Positions 28,489 through 38,573 of a stretch of DNA of 64,000 bases are shown one piece after another (position 1 is the first letter of the stretch; every line of letters starts with the position of its first letter). The stretch lies in assembly GCA_000012145.1 (NCBI GenBank), contig CP000053.1, positions 248,001 through 312,000 on the forward strand, given 5' to 3'. Under the pieces are notes generated by a model. The model saw only the letters and a program-made list of their open reading frames with translations, did not search any database and was not told the DNA's origin. The position numbers were made by a program, and so were the translations under genes. This stretch comes from Rickettsia felis URRWXCal2 (GTDB lineage: Bacteria; Pseudomonadota; Alphaproteobacteria; Rickettsiales; Rickettsiaceae).

Positions 28489-28629
28489 TTACCATATTTC
28501 ATTACCTTTAGTCTTATCATCACTTAATAATTCATGATGACAATTAGAGTCAGTAATATTATCTAGTAATATATCTAATTCAGATTTTTCTGTGCTTAAA
28601 CTGTTATTAGTGAATGTTAAACTACACAT
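28489..28629 (-). CDS. Possible small ORF overlapping the der stop codon
   Basis: 46 residues (MCSLTFTNNSLST...) whose ATG lies inside the last der codons (TATGTGTAG), an arrangement allowing coupled translation. The composition is acidic and not repeat-derived. There is no recognised homology; it may be chance. Confidence 0.25.
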   Translation of the reverse strand: MCSLTFTNNSLSTEKSELDILLDNITDSNCHHELLSDDKTKGNEIW

Positions 28630-29965
28630 AAGGATTTTTAGTTTTTACGTAAGTAAATCTAATAGGAATGCCTGGCATGTCAAAAGCCTCACGCATATTA
28701 TTTACTAAATACCTGGTATAGCTATCGGTAATTTTTTCCGGATTATTGGAGAATAATTTGAAAGTAGGGGGGCGGGTTTTTGTTTGAGTCATATATTTTA
28801 CACGCACTCTTTTACCGCCTTTTTGTAGAGGTAGTGGATGTGCTTCCGTAGTAAAATTAAGCCATTCATTTAATTTGCTAGTAGTTATTTTCTTATTCCA
28901 AATTTTATAGATTTTAAGACACGCATCTAAAACCTGCTCTATATTTTGTTTATTTATTGCTGAAATAAATAGAACGGGTACGCCCTTAACCTGAGGCAGA
29001 TGAGTATTTATCTGATAATAAAATTCTTCCTGAAATGCTTCTTTTTCGGATTCTTTAACTAAATCCCATTTATTCACTACTATAACTATACTTCTCCCCT
29101 CATTTACCACATGGCTTGCAATATTTAAATCTTGCTGTTTTAAAGGGGCTAAAGCATCAATCATTAAGATTACAGTATTAGCAAATTTAATAGAGTTAAT
29201 AGCATCTGAAGCCGATAATTTTTCTAAAGACTCTGTAATAGTAGATTTTTTGCGGAGTCCTGCCGTATCGATTAATTTAATGTGATTATTTTTATATTGC
29301 CAATCAATTTCAATTGATTCACGAGTAATACCAGCTTCAGGACCGGTTAATAATCTTTCATCATTAATAAGAGCGTTTATAAAAGTAGATTTTCCGGCGT
29401 TAGGTCTGCCACTAACTACTATCTGCAAACAATCTCTTTTAATTGGATCGGCTATATTTGTCTCGATTGATTCTTCTTCAGGTAACTTGGCAATAATTTC
29501 GTCATATAAATCAATTAAGCCTGTGCCATGCTCGGCAGAGATAGCCACCATACTATCAAACCCTAATTTGTAGTATTCTTTATCAAAATCAAAAGCTTTC
29601 TCGCATTTATTAACTATCAATATAGCAGGCTTATTATATTTTCTAACAAAGCTACCAAGTAGCTTATCATCGGGCAATATTCCGCTTCTACCGTCAACCA
29701 TAAAACAAATTAAATCTGCCTCTAAAATTGCTTTAGTAGTCTGTTCTATTAACCTTTCTCCCATACTATCAGGATTCTCTTCAAGTCCTGGGGTATCAAT
29801 TAACAAAAATTCAAAAGAGCCGATTTTGCCTTCTGTATATTTTCTATCCCTAGTGACGCCCGGCAAATCGTGAACGATAGCTTTTTTACGTATGCTTAAT
29901 CTATTGAAAAGGGTTGATTTGCCTACATTCGGACGACCAACTAAAGTAATGATTTTCTTAGTCAT
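28622..29965 (-). CDS. der: Ribosome-assembly GTPase Der (EngA)
   Basis: 447 residues from ATG 29965; the frame is open further upstream but the family begins here (MTKKIITLVGRPNVGKST). Two tandem GTPase domains: GRPNVGKS 10-17 with DTPG 57-60, and GRPNAGKS 186-193 with DTAG and NKWD. A C-terminal KH-like domain follows. The first domain has NKCE where NKxD is usual. It acts in 50S subunit assembly. The ATG lies two bases after the SemiSWEET stop codon, so the two genes form an operon. Confidence 0.96.
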   Translation of the reverse strand: MTKKIITLVGRPNVGKSTLFNRLSIRKKAIVHDLPGVTRDRKYTEGKIGSFEFLLIDTPGLEENPDSMGERLIEQTTKAILEADLICFMVDGRSGILPDDKLLGSFVRKYNKPAILIVNKCEKAFDFDKEYYKLGFDSMVAISAEHGTGLIDLYDEIIAKLPEEESIETNIADPIKRDCLQIVVSGRPNAGKSTFINALINDERLLTGPEAGITRESIEIDWQYKNNHIKLIDTAGLRKKSTITESLEKLSASDAINSIKFANTVILMIDALAPLKQQDLNIASHVVNEGRSIVIVVNKWDLVKESEKEAFQEEFYYQINTHLPQVKGVPVLFISAINKQNIEQVLDACLKIYKIWNKKITTSKLNEWLNFTTEAHPLPLQKGGKRVRVKYMTQTKTRPPTFKLFSNNPEKITDSYTRYLVNNMREAFDMPGIPIRFTYVKTKNPYV

Positions 29966-29967
29966 TA

Positions 29968-30234
29968 TTAATATATTATTATGGTTAAGAGAACTAATAA
30001 TGCTCCGATAAAACCTACTATATTTGCTATTATAATAGGTGTATTTTTTATTAATATGCCGTATATAAGCCAACTACAAAGAGCAATAGCACTTATAGTA
30101 AAGGCAGGCATAGAAACGGAAGCCGAAGATTTGCAGGTGAAAATCTTATGAGCCTGTACATAAAACATAAAATTGCCGATTGTACCGACAATCGTCATAT
30201 ATTTTTCGTAAAATTTCATGAATTTTGGAGACAT
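29968..30234 (-). CDS. SemiSWEET family sugar transporter
   Basis: 88 residues from ATG 30234, preceded by an AAGGA ribosome site eight bases upstream. The longer open frame (to 30381) is repeat DNA. Three membrane helices and the single PQ-loop/MtN3 repeat are visible (TIVGTIGNFMFYVQAHKIF, then SMPAFTISAIALCSWLIYGI, then PIIIANIVGFIGALLVLL). Such proteins dimerise to form a small sugar channel in the inner membrane. Here P-Q is replaced by VQAHKIF in helix 1. It ends two bases before der. Confidence 0.85.
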   Translation of the reverse strand: MSPKFMKFYEKYMTIVGTIGNFMFYVQAHKIFTCKSSASVSMPAFTISAIALCSWLIYGILIKNTPIIIANIVGFIGALLVLLTIIIY

Positions 30235-30254
30235 ATGTTTATTCCTTATTTTTT

Positions 30255-30348
30255 CGTCATTGCGAGGAGAAACTGTAAGTTTCGACGAAGCAATCTCAGG
30301 ATATTTCATGAGATTGCCGTGCAGCCTACGGCTGCGTAGCTCATGACG
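30255..30348. repeat. Palindromic element upstream of the SemiSWEET gene
   Basis: CGTCATTGCGAGGAGAAACT to CTCATGACG with CAATCTCAGG / CATGAGATTG inside. It lies 20 bases upstream of the SemiSWEET start, so it would fall in the leader or between the promoter and the gene. Confidence 0.8.
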
Positions 30349-30384
30349 GGCGCTGATATCCACACAGGCAATAACATTCACTGA

Positions 30385-31167
30385 CTATCTCTTAAAACTC
30401 GCAATTACCGGTATATGATCTGAAGGTTTTTCTTGAGTCCTTAAATTATAATCCATATAGCAATTTTCTAAATAGTCAATAGTATTATTACAACCAAGAA
30501 TCATATCAATTCGCATACCTTTATTTTGTTCAAAACATCCGGCTCTATAATCCCACCATGAAAATTCTTGTTTACTCGGATGCCTCAATCTATATAAATC
30601 CTCAAAGCCGGAATTTAGAATAGTACGTAGTTTTTTTTGTTCAATTTCAGTAAAACAAGTAGTTTCAGCAAGAGCTTTAGGTGAATATACGTCTATATCG
30701 AACGGTGCAATATTGAAATCACCGCCTATGATAGTTTTTTCATCAAAAGATTTTTTAGTTGATAGATAATTGATAAAATTATCATAAAATGCTAGCTTTG
30801 CTACAAATTTATCGCTACCGACAAATGAACCGTTAGGAGCATAGAGCGAGATTATATTACAAAACCCTATAGGTAATGATAATTTTATTTCTAAGAATCT
30901 TGCTTGATCACTGCAGTAATTATTCGGAAAATCCTTAATTATTTCATCTGCAGGAAATTTTGAAATTATAGCAACACCGTTATATGATTTTTGCCCGTGA
31001 ACATAAAAATTATAAGGTAAATCTGATAATTCATCAAAAGGAAATTTTTCGGTTTCGCATTTTATTTCTTGCAATAATAAAATATCCGGATTTTCTTTAG
31101 ATAAAAAATTACGCAATAAATTAAGTCTTGTTTTTATGGAATTAATATTCCAAGTAGCTATCTTCAT
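30385..31167 (-). CDS. xth: Exodeoxyribonuclease III / AP endonuclease
   Basis: 260 residues, EEP nuclease fold. MKIATWNINSIKTRL supplies the first metal ligand Asn, LLLQEIK the catalytic glutamate, GGDFNIAP the D-x-N pair, and KPSDHIPV the terminal D-H. It cleaves abasic sites and degrades from 3' ends in base-excision repair. Its ATG overlaps the stop of the upstream channel fusion gene as ATGA. Confidence 0.95.
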   Translation of the reverse strand: MKIATWNINSIKTRLNLLRNFLSKENPDILLLQEIKCETEKFPFDELSDLPYNFYVHGQKSYNGVAIISKFPADEIIKDFPNNYCSDQARFLEIKLSLPIGFCNIISLYAPNGSFVGSDKFVAKLAFYDNFINYLSTKKSFDEKTIIGGDFNIAPFDIDVYSPKALAETTCFTEIEQKKLRTILNSGFEDLYRLRHPSKQEFSWWDYRAGCFEQNKGMRIDMILGCNNTIDYLENCYMDYNLRTQEKPSDHIPVIASFKR

Positions 31168-32735
31168 GTTTGTTTTTCTATGTCTTCTAATTTTTCATTA
31201 CGGAATCGCCACTCAAGAAAACCAAAATGATAGACTAAGAGACTAGTAATAAATGCTCCGGAAATTACTATAATCATTGAATATTTTATTGTATGATAAT
31301 TTGGATTACTACCATACATATCTAATAATACGCTAAAAGCTATACCCCATAATACAGTGATTTCAATACTAACTCCTCTTGGTACCCTCTTAATTGAATT
31401 TTCTTTCATAATAAAATCTCGTAATATTGCACCGCAATTAGCCGTAATGAAAGCAAAAAACGGTCCCCAAAAACTTAGAGGCTCAATTTTGTGAATAATA
31501 ACCATTGCAACTCCTATAATTATAAAAGTTGCTTGTCCGAATGAATCGCAAATTGCTACTATATTATTTAATGATTGTTCTAAATAATTATCTTCAGCAA
31601 TCTGTTTATTATAATAGCTGAATAATTTAATAATTGTAAAACCGAGTAAAACTACTACAAATATGTAATAGAAATAAGAAGGAGTAAAATAGAAGTTTAA
31701 ATGTCCGGTATCATGGTTTACTATTAAATCTAACATTATACAGCTACTAACAGATGGTAATACCGCAAATAAAAATGTACCGAATAAAGTACTATTTTTT
31801 CTGCTACTCAAAATAATTCCCGAAAAAGCAAAAGCAAGGCAACCAAGTAAACCTATAACATGGCACCAACGAGAATCTATAGATTTAGGCAATAGAATAT
31901 GGTATATGTATGTCTTAATAATTTTTTTATACTCGTTACTTGCAAGAAAATCATCTATCGCAAAATTAAATTGTTCAACTATGTTTAAAGATACGGTTTT
32001 TTTGCTAAACATTAAATGTAGGGGAGTTTTAATATTTAAGGGAACTTCTAATATATTCCTGTCCATTGTTCTTCCTAAAATATTAACGGCACCAACAATT
32101 CGATCACTAATGAAACCATCAATTTCTTTCTTGATTAGTCCATTTATCAATTCCATATTATTTTGATATATTCTAATTATATCTTGATTTTTCTCATTAT
32201 ATAAAAAATCCGTAAATTTAGGGTCTCCGTATACAGTACCTTTCACTATTCCTAACTGGAGATTAAATAGACGTATTTGTGCTGTTAGTTCATTAACGTT
32301 TTAGAAATTTAACTTTTTGGCAAGTGGTTCAATAATAAATAATGATAATTCTTCAAGACGATAAGGCTTTGAAAAATAAGCATAGTTACTTCTCTCAGTA
32401 GTATAAGTAACTCCTGCTGTCATGTCGGCATTTCCGCTTTGAATATCTAATTGATCCTGATACCAGCTATCTTGATTATACTCAATATTGATACCTATTT
32501 TTGCAGCAATAGCGTTAATTAATTCTATATCCATACCGGAAACGGTAGTATGACCGTTTGAAGTAGCAATTAAGTATTGGTAAGGTTCATTTATATACCA
32601 GGCATTTATCAAAGTTTTTTTATCGGCTGTCCCTTCGCATTCTAAAGTTGCTTGTTGTTCGTTTGCACCTATGCTCAAAGCATAAAAATTTTTAGAAATG
32701 AGAAGTATAAAAATAAAAAGCTTTAAAATTTTCAT
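31164..32735 (-). pseudogene. Periplasmic binding protein fused to UPF0126 (TRIC-like) channel, split by a stop codon
   Basis: Two open stretches (32301-32735 and 31164-32246 plus 18 upstream codons) are in the same frame, separated only by a TAA at 32301-32303. Joined, they give 523 codons. The order is signal peptide (about 1-19), an SBP_bac_3 ligand-binding domain (VSGMDIELINAIAAKIGI, TTERSNYAYFSKPY before the stop; GTVYGDPKF and MELINGLIKKEIDGFISD after it), then two UPF0126 repeats with about seven membrane helices (CLAFAFSGIILSSRK; ITANCGAILRDFIM). UPF0126 proteins include glycine transporters. The design suggests a ligand-gated channel or transporter. As written the gene is broken, unless the stop is read through. 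Confidence 0.75.
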
Positions 32736-32783
32736 GGTTTGTATTTTTTAAAATTAACGTGTCATCCCGCGGCAATACTTTAT

Positions 32784-32875
32784 CGTCATTGCGAGGAGCG
32801 AAGCGACGCAGCAATCTCATGAGATAATACTAATTCCTGAGATTGCCACGCTCCTTTTAGTCGCTCGCAATGACG
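32784..32875. repeat. Palindromic element overlapping the 3' end of xseA
   Basis: CGTCATTGCGAGGAGCGAAG to TAGTCGCTCGCAATGACG, 92 bases. The last 19 bases form the final codons and stop of xseA, so the protein's last residues (TVIASD) come from the repeat. Confidence 0.85.
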
Positions 32876-34209
32876 GTATTACGAACTACTTTAATTTCGC
32901 CGTCAGAAAATTTAATATTAAAAATTTTTTCATTTGCAGCAGTAATTTTAGAAGATAAAAAATTACCCGTTTCTCCTTTAACTATAGCAAAACCTCGTTT
33001 TAATACGTTATTATAATCAAGGCTTGCAAGTAACGTACTATTTAATTCTAATTTATACTCAAAATTTTTCAAAGTATTATTTGCCGATTTTGATAGATAA
33101 GCTGTTTGATGTGTTAATTCTAATGTTTTGTAATTGAGTATTTTAGCAGGGTTAACTCTTTCTTTAGAAAAAGATTTAATCTTTGTTTCTTGTAGTTCAA
33201 TAAAGCACGGTAAAGCATCTAGCAAATTAAAACCGGTTTCGTCCAGTAATTGCTGCTTATTATTCATATAGTGAGAGAGATATCTGTGTATTTTATCGTA
33301 ATTTATTATATTTTGTTCGTGATATTTAATTAACCTGCTAGTATTATTCAATAATATTTTTTCATAAGATTGTAGAGTATTATTTAAAATAGATCGTACC
33401 GGTACAGCAAATTCTGCGGCAGCAGTCGGTGTTGGAGCTCTTTTATCGGCTGCTAAATCTATTAAAGTATAATCTACTTCATGACCTACTGCGGAAATAA
33501 TAGGAATTTTTGAGTTATAAGCGGCACGTACTAATATCTCATCATTAAATGACCAAAGATCTTCTATAGAACCGCCGCCTCTAGCAACAATTATAACACT
33601 TGGTTTATTTATCTCTTCTAAATTGTTAAATCCTTCAATTGCTTCAGCAATTTCATTGCCGGAATTTTCGCCTTGTACGCTAACCGGCCATATTATTATC
33701 CGAGTCGGAAAACGTTCGCGAATGCGATGAATAATATCTTTAATAACAGCACCGGTTATTGAAGTGATAACGCCTATTTTATCAGGTAAAAAAGGTATAG
33801 GAATACGTATTTTATTAAATAGTCCCTCTTTTTCTAAACGAGCTTTGCGTTCATTTAGAATTTGCAACATAGCACCAAGTCCTGCAGGTTGCAAATTATC
33901 TACCGATAATTGATAGCGTGAATTACCTGCATAACTTGAAAGTTTGCCGCTAATCACCACTTCCATACCGTCATTTAAAGGAAATTTGATTTTAGCAAGA
34001 ATAGGACGCCAGCAAGTACAAGCTAAAATAGCGGTATTTTCTTTTAAGTTAAAATAAGCATGACCTGAGCTTGCTATTTTTAAACCTGAAATTTCTCCTT
34101 TTACCTTAATATAGCCAAAATTATTTTCTAATAATTCTTTAATTTTATTAGAAATCTCACTAACTGAAAACTCTTTGGTTGCTTGATTTGCAATGAAATT
34201 GTCTAGCAT
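32857..34209 (-). CDS. xseA: Exodeoxyribonuclease VII large subunit
   Basis: 450 residues from ATG 34209 ([20 protein letters not shown]), where family members begin; a further in-frame ATG at 34245 lies next to repeat DNA. An N-terminal OB-fold ([20 protein letters not shown]), the catalytic domain with [24 protein letters not shown] and [10 protein letters not shown], then a long coiled coil. With XseB it degrades single-stranded DNA to oligonucleotides. The C-terminus ends in residues contributed by the palindromic element at 32784-32875. Confidence 0.95.
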   Translation of the reverse strand: MLDNFIANQATKEFSVSEISNKIKELLENNFGYIKVKGEISGLKIASSGHAYFNLKENTAILACTCWRPILAKIKFPLNDGMEVVISGKLSSYAGNSRYQLSVDNLQPAGLGAMLQILNERKARLEKEGLFNKIRIPIPFLPDKIGVITSITGAVIKDIIHRIRERFPTRIIIWPVSVQGENSGNEIAEAIEGFNNLEEINKPSVIIVARGGGSIEDLWSFNDEILVRAAYNSKIPIISAVGHEVDYTLIDLAADKRAPTPTAAAEFAVPVRSILNNTLQSYEKILLNNTSRLIKYHEQNIINYDKIHRYLSHYMNNKQQLLDETGFNLLDALPCFIELQETKIKSFSKERVNPAKILNYKTLELTHQTAYLSKSANNTLKNFEYKLELNSTLLASLDYNNVLKRGFAIVKGETGNFLSSKITAANEKIFNIKFSDGEIKVVRNTVIASD

Positions 34210-34249
34210 TTTATTCTTGGTTTTTTTGAGCTGAGAGTAGTGCATTATT

Positions 34250-34345
34250 CGTCATTGCGAGGAGAAGCTATAAGTTTCGACGAAGCAATCTCAGGAAGTT
34301 TGACGAGATTGCCGCGTCGATGCTACGCATCTCCTCGCAATGACG
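34250..34345. repeat. Palindromic element between divergent xseA and lptD
   Basis: CGTCATTGCGAGGAGAAGCT to GCATCTCCTCGCAATGACG with CAATCTCAGG / GAGATTGCC inside. It occupies much of the shared promoter region of the two divergent genes. Confidence 0.85.
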
Positions 34346-34463
34346 TTACCTCAATAGAATAACCTTGCTACTCTCAAAAGAGCAAGCAAAATTTTTTATT
34401 ATTTGATATATTACTAATAGCTTGCTATTATTTTTTACTATTAAAATATATTTATTAATATAA

Positions 34464-36605
34464 ATGCTATTGCGAATAATATGCTTGCTTATTATCATAA
34501 TATTTTCTTTGATAAGCTTTGCCGATCTTTCTAAGAATGGTCAGAATATTAAAATTAGTAATATGATAGCCGACTTCGTAGAGTATAACGAAAGTCAGGA
34601 TTTGATATATGCTAAAGGTAATATAAGAATTATCACGGATGAGTATTTATTAACGGCAGATAATTTACTTTATGATATAAAAAATGATATTTTATGGGCA
34701 GAAGGTAATATCCGAATTAAGAATAAACAAAACAGAATAATAGAGGGTGATAAAGCAGTTTTAAAAGACGAATTTAAGAAAGGGATTATATCGGAATTCA
34801 TTTTACTTTCCGGTGATAATAATCTTTTAATTGCTAAACTTGCCGAAAGAATAGACGAAAATAATCTTAAGCTGCACCATGCCGAATTTACCCCTTGCGA
34901 TGTTACTTGTAATAGAAACCCTATTTGGCAAATTGCTGCTAAAGATACTTATATTCATTCCGAAGAGCATAGAATAGTTTATAAAAACGTATTTTTTGAA
35001 GTATACGGCGTACCGATTTTTTACTTACCGTATTTTTTCCATCCAACTCCTACGGCCCCTGCAACTTCCGGATTATTGGTACCTGACGTCAAAAATAAAG
35101 GGTTTGGCATACCTCTATATTTACGTGCAAAACCTAATATGGATTTTACTCTCACTCCAAGGATTTTTAGTAAATATCAAACTTATGAGCTAGAAGCACG
35201 TTATCGCCCGAATGATACCGATAATATGAATTTTCAAGGTAGTTACGGTAAATTACCGTATTTTCTAAAAAAAGACGGAAATGTAGTAAAAAACAAAAAA
35301 GTTTCTTCTTATCATTATATAGCAAGCGGTAATTTTATTAGTACCGATAAAGTTTATGATTACTGCTTCAGGGTGGAGCGTACATCGGATAAAGCTTATT
35401 TAAAAAATTATTATAATAACTACGCTTCATATTTAACTTCTAAAATATTCTTAAATAAAATTCATGAGGCTGATTATTTTTCGGCGGAAGGATTAAGTTT
35501 TCAAGGCTTAGGTAGTAATGATAGTAAGTATACTGACCCGTTAGTATTACCGAAAATCAATACAAAAAACGTGATAAATTTGAATGATAATGACAACAGC
35601 CATATCGTTGTTGAAAATAATACGTTAATGTACAAAGAAAGAATAGGGAAACAAGTCGCTAGAACCTCTTTGCAACTATCCTTTATGCATAATGTGCTGA
35701 CTTCTTCAGGGCAAATTTTTGATTTTGTAGCAAAAGATAGAGGTGATTTTTATCTTGCTAGACGGGCTTATTTAGATAAGACGAGAGAAAGTAAATCATT
35801 TCAAAGGAATATACCGGAACTGCAAACCTTATGGCGTTATCCGTTAGTAGGTAATATAACAAAAACGATAAATTTACTTATTGAGCCGGTAGTTTCTTTT
35901 ACTATGGGACGTAAACTATCTAAGAAAGATAAAAAATTTGTTATAATTGATCCTGCTAAATATGAATTATCCGAAAAAAATATCTTTTTATCAAATCGTT
36001 ATAGCGGTATTGATTGTCATGATTTCGGTAATAGATTAAGTTACGGCTTAAATACTAGTATTGCTAAAGAAGAAAATTATTTAAAATTATTTTTAGGACA
36101 GTCGCGTAATACAAGATATAGTATAGATTTGCCTGCAGATGATACGGAAAATGTAGGACAGATTCTAGGTAATCTTTCTAATAATTTAGAAGTGTTTTAT
36201 AGCTTTCGGAAAGATAAATATTTCAGACCTATTAGAGATGAGGTGGGAGGAAATTTTAACTATGATAAGATTAACTTGCTAGGTAGTTTTATTCAGCTTA
36301 CAAACCTTAAAAAATATTATTCCGTAGAAAGTATAAAGGTTTCAAATAATAGAGTACGACAATTTTATGGAGACATAAATTATCAGCTAGCAGAAAATTG
36401 GATTATAGGCTTTGGTGCACGTATTGATCTCTCTAGACGTTCTCCAAATTTACTTACTCGAACTATTAGGGTGACATATGCTAAAGATTGTGTTAGAATT
36501 ACTGCAAAGATTTATTCCGATTATCTAGCCGATGGAAGTAGAGGAATCAAAAAGACTACCTCTTCGCCGACTATTTCTATCGGTTTAAAGGTACTAAATA
36601 TGTGA
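34464..36605 (+). CDS. lptD: LPS-assembly protein LptD
   Basis: 713 residues. A signal peptide (about 1-20, LLIIIIFSLISFA) precedes an OstA/LptA-like jellyroll domain (about 30-140), then the LptD barrel region, which starts near GVPIFYLPYFFHPT (about 187-200) and contains many alternating aromatic strands. It inserts lipopolysaccharide into the outer leaflet of the outer membrane. Cysteines are few compared with E. coli LptD (TPCDVTC is one pair). It is followed by surA and ksgA in the usual lptD-surA-(pdxA)-ksgA order. Confidence 0.93.
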   Translation: MLLRIICLLIIIIFSLISFADLSKNGQNIKISNMIADFVEYNESQDLIYAKGNIRIITDEYLLTADNLLYDIKNDILWAEGNIRIKNKQNRIIEGDKAVLKDEFKKGIISEFILLSGDNNLLIAKLAERIDENNLKLHHAEFTPCDVTCNRNPIWQIAAKDTYIHSEEHRIVYKNVFFEVYGVPIFYLPYFFHPTPTAPATSGLLVPDVKNKGFGIPLYLRAKPNMDFTLTPRIFSKYQTYELEARYRPNDTDNMNFQGSYGKLPYFLKKDGNVVKNKKVSSYHYIASGNFISTDKVYDYCFRVERTSDKAYLKNYYNNYASYLTSKIFLNKIHEADYFSAEGLSFQGLGSNDSKYTDPLVLPKINTKNVINLNDNDNSHIVVENNTLMYKERIGKQVARTSLQLSFMHNVLTSSGQIFDFVAKDRGDFYLARRAYLDKTRESKSFQRNIPELQTLWRYPLVGNITKTINLLIEPVVSFTMGRKLSKKDKKFVIIDPAKYELSEKNIFLSNRYSGIDCHDFGNRLSYGLNTSIAKEENYLKLFLGQSRNTRYSIDLPADDTENVGQILGNLSNNLEVFYSFRKDKYFRPIRDEVGGNFNYDKINLLGSFIQLTNLKKYYSVESIKVSNNRVRQFYGDINYQLAENWIIGFGARIDLSRRSPNLLTRTIRVTYAKDCVRITAKIYSDYLADGSRGIKKTTSSPTISIGLKVLNM

Positions 36606-36633
36606 GTTTAGCATTGTGCTTGTGTGGATAGTT

Positions 36634-36748
36634 GTCATTGCGAGGAGCGAAGCGACGTGGCAATCCAGAAAAAGTAATAAAAAATGCTATTTAGCATTTT
36701 TAACTGGATTACTTCGTCAATTTACTATGTAAATTTCCTCGCAATGAC
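36634..36748. repeat. Palindromic element between lptD and surA
   Basis: GTCATTGCGAGGAGCGAAGC to TTCCTCGCAATGAC with CAATCCAG / CTGGATTA inside, and outer inverted flanks TGTGGATA / TATCCACA. It separates two genes that are normally co-transcribed. Confidence 0.85.
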
Positions 36749-36806
36749 GAGTTGCTATCCACATAAAAACTATTCCAATTATTACGTTATGTGAGTCTGA
36801 AAAAAT

Positions 36807-37697
36807 ATGAAAAAATTACTACTTATAATCATTACTGTTTTTTTTGCTTTTAATGTAGCACAAGCTTCGCTGCCGAATATAGTAGCATCCGTAAATTATG
36901 AACCTATTACTCTTAATGAGTTCCGTGCTAGAAAAAAAATGATTATGGCACTAAATAATGTTGAAAGTCTAACGCCTGCTCAAGATAAGCAGCTAAGTGA
37001 CTTAGCAATCAAGAGCTTAATTGACGAATCTTTGCTTTTTCAATATGCCGGAGATAGAGAAATTCCGCAAGAAGAGATAGATAATGCTATTAAATCTATT
37101 GAAGATCATAATAAAATGCCTCACGGTTCTCTTCTTCAGTATTTAAAAAGCAGATCGGTTAATCCTGATAGTTTTATTTCCCAAATTAAATCCGAGTTGA
37201 TTAAAATGAATATTTTATCAAGTCTATCAAGATCGGTACAAGTAAGTAATAAAGAAATAGATGTCGCAATTTTATCTAGTGATCAAAAAGATGTAGAAAT
37301 TTCAATGCAAGTATTTACATCTAAAGATGGTGGCAATAAAGCGTTTACACAGATGAATAATTTGAAAAATCGACTAAAAAAATGTGCAGACGTTAAAAAA
37401 TCGCTTTATGATAATTTTGCTACTATGCAAATTATTACCGATAAGCTTAGCAAAATAGAAGGCGTAAAACAAACTATTGTAAAGGACTTAAGCTCGGATA
37501 AAGCAAGCAATGTTTTTGAAGTAAATAACAAATTTGAAATAATATTAGTGTGCAGCAAAAAAATCTTAAATGTTAATGAAGATGAAAATAATTATGTAGT
37601 AAACTTCCTAACCAATAAAAAGATTTCACAAAAAGCACAAAAAATGTTTGAAAATATGCGTAAGAAAGCAGTTATAAAAATAATGCTGCCGTCTTAG
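36807..37697 (+). CDS. surA: SurA-like periplasmic chaperone
   Basis: 296 residues. A signal peptide (MKKLLLIIITVFFAFNVAQA, cut after A20) is followed by the SurA N-domain (IVASVNYEPITLNEFRARKK; SLIDESLLFQYAGDREI) and a C-terminal helix. The single central domain (about 150-265) sits where a parvulin isomerase domain would be but lacks its usual histidine and Q-I-x-F signature residues, so it may act as a chaperone only. It handles outer-membrane proteins in transit through the periplasm, which fits its position after lptD. Confidence 0.8.
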   Translation: MKKLLLIIITVFFAFNVAQASLPNIVASVNYEPITLNEFRARKKMIMALNNVESLTPAQDKQLSDLAIKSLIDESLLFQYAGDREIPQEEIDNAIKSIEDHNKMPHGSLLQYLKSRSVNPDSFISQIKSELIKMNILSSLSRSVQVSNKEIDVAILSSDQKDVEISMQVFTSKDGGNKAFTQMNNLKNRLKKCADVKKSLYDNFATMQIITDKLSKIEGVKQTIVKDLSSDKASNVFEVNNKFEIILVCSKKILNVNEDENNYVVNFLTNKKISQKAQKMFENMRKKAVIKIMLPS

Positions 37698-37732
37698 TAT
37701 TATTGTCACCACGTGGCTTGGTGTATGGTTCT

Positions 37733-37848
37733 ATGTCATTCCTGCGAAAGCAGGAATCCATAATAAAGCGATATAAATCGAGCTTTTAATTTTAAAAACT
37801 TCCTGTATTTATAATTTTTTTGGATTCCTGCTTTCGCAGGAATGACAT
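37733..37848. repeat. Palindromic element between surA and ksgA
   Basis: ATGTCATTCCTGCGAAAGCA to GCTTTCGCAGGAATGACAT, about 116 bases. It takes the place where many proteobacteria have pdxA, and it ends 5 bases before the ksgA ATG. Confidence 0.85.
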
Positions 37849-37853
37849 ACCAT

Positions 37854-38573
37854 ATGCTCCCTTCAATTGCAAAACATGCAGCATCTCATCAAATTAATCC
37901 TCTTAAAAAGCACGGACAAAATTTTATTTTTGACAGTAGTCTATGTGATAAAATTGTACGTGCGAGTAACCTTGCAGAAAATAGCAGAGTGCTAGAAATA
38001 GGACCAGGCACCGGAGGGTTAACTAGGTCAATATTGCAGAAAAATCCTGCATCCTTAACTGTTATAGAAACAGATGAGAGATGTATCCCGCTCCTTAATG
38101 AGATTAAAGAATATTATCCTAATCTAAATATTATAAAACAAGATGCTCTTAAAATAAATTTAACTGATTTAGGTTATGATAAAGTAACTATAATCTCTAA
38201 TTTACCATATCATATAGGTACTGAGTTAGTAATTAGATGGCTGAAAGAAGCACGGTTAATTACTAATATGACGCTAATGTTACAAAAGGAAGTAGTAGAA
38301 CGTATTTGTGCTATGCCGTCAACTAAAGCATATGGCAGGTTATCGGTAATATGTCAGTTAATTACTAAAGTGGAAAAATGCTTTGACGTAGCACCGACTG
38401 CTTTCTATCCACCACCTAAAGTATATTCTGCGATAGTCAAACTAATACCTTTAGAAAATCCGCCGTCTATTGCTCTGATAAATAAAGTTGAGCAAATAAC
38501 AAAACTTGCTTTTGCAGGACGACGGAAAATGATCAAATCATCATTGAAAAATCTTGTACCTAATATACATTAA
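37854..38573 (+). CDS. rsmA: 16S rRNA dimethyladenosine transferase, truncated by a nonsense codon
   Basis: 239 residues from ATG 37854 ([20 protein letters not shown]); an ATG at 37842 lies inside the adjacent repeat. GQNFIFD, the SAM motif [10 protein letters not shown] and the catalytic ISNLPYHIG are intact. It dimethylates the two adenines in the 3' hairpin of 16S rRNA. The C-terminus stops at LVPNIH, but the next 32 codons stay in frame and still encode a family-like tail ([20 protein letters not shown]), so a GAA or similar codon has become TAA. The loss of about 28 residues affects only the end of the helical domain, and activity may persist. Confidence 0.9.
   Translation: MLPSIAKHAASHQINPLKKHGQNFIFDSSLCDKIVRASNLAENSRVLEIGPGTGGLTRSILQKNPASLTVIETDERCIPLLNEIKEYYPNLNIIKQDALKINLTDLGYDKVTIISNLPYHIGTELVIRWLKEARLITNMTLMLQKEVVERICAMPSTKAYGRLSVICQLITKVEKCFDVAPTAFYPPPKVYSAIVKLIPLENPPSIALINKVEQITKLAFAGRRKMIKSSLKNLVPNIH

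Noticed and set aside
29966..30073. Longer N-terminus for Der
   Set aside because: It overlaps the SemiSWEET coding region; GTPase homology starts at the ATG 29965.
30235..30381. Longer N-terminus for the SemiSWEET protein
   Set aside because: It is encoded by the palindromic element 30255-30348; the ATG at 30234 has its own AAGGA site.
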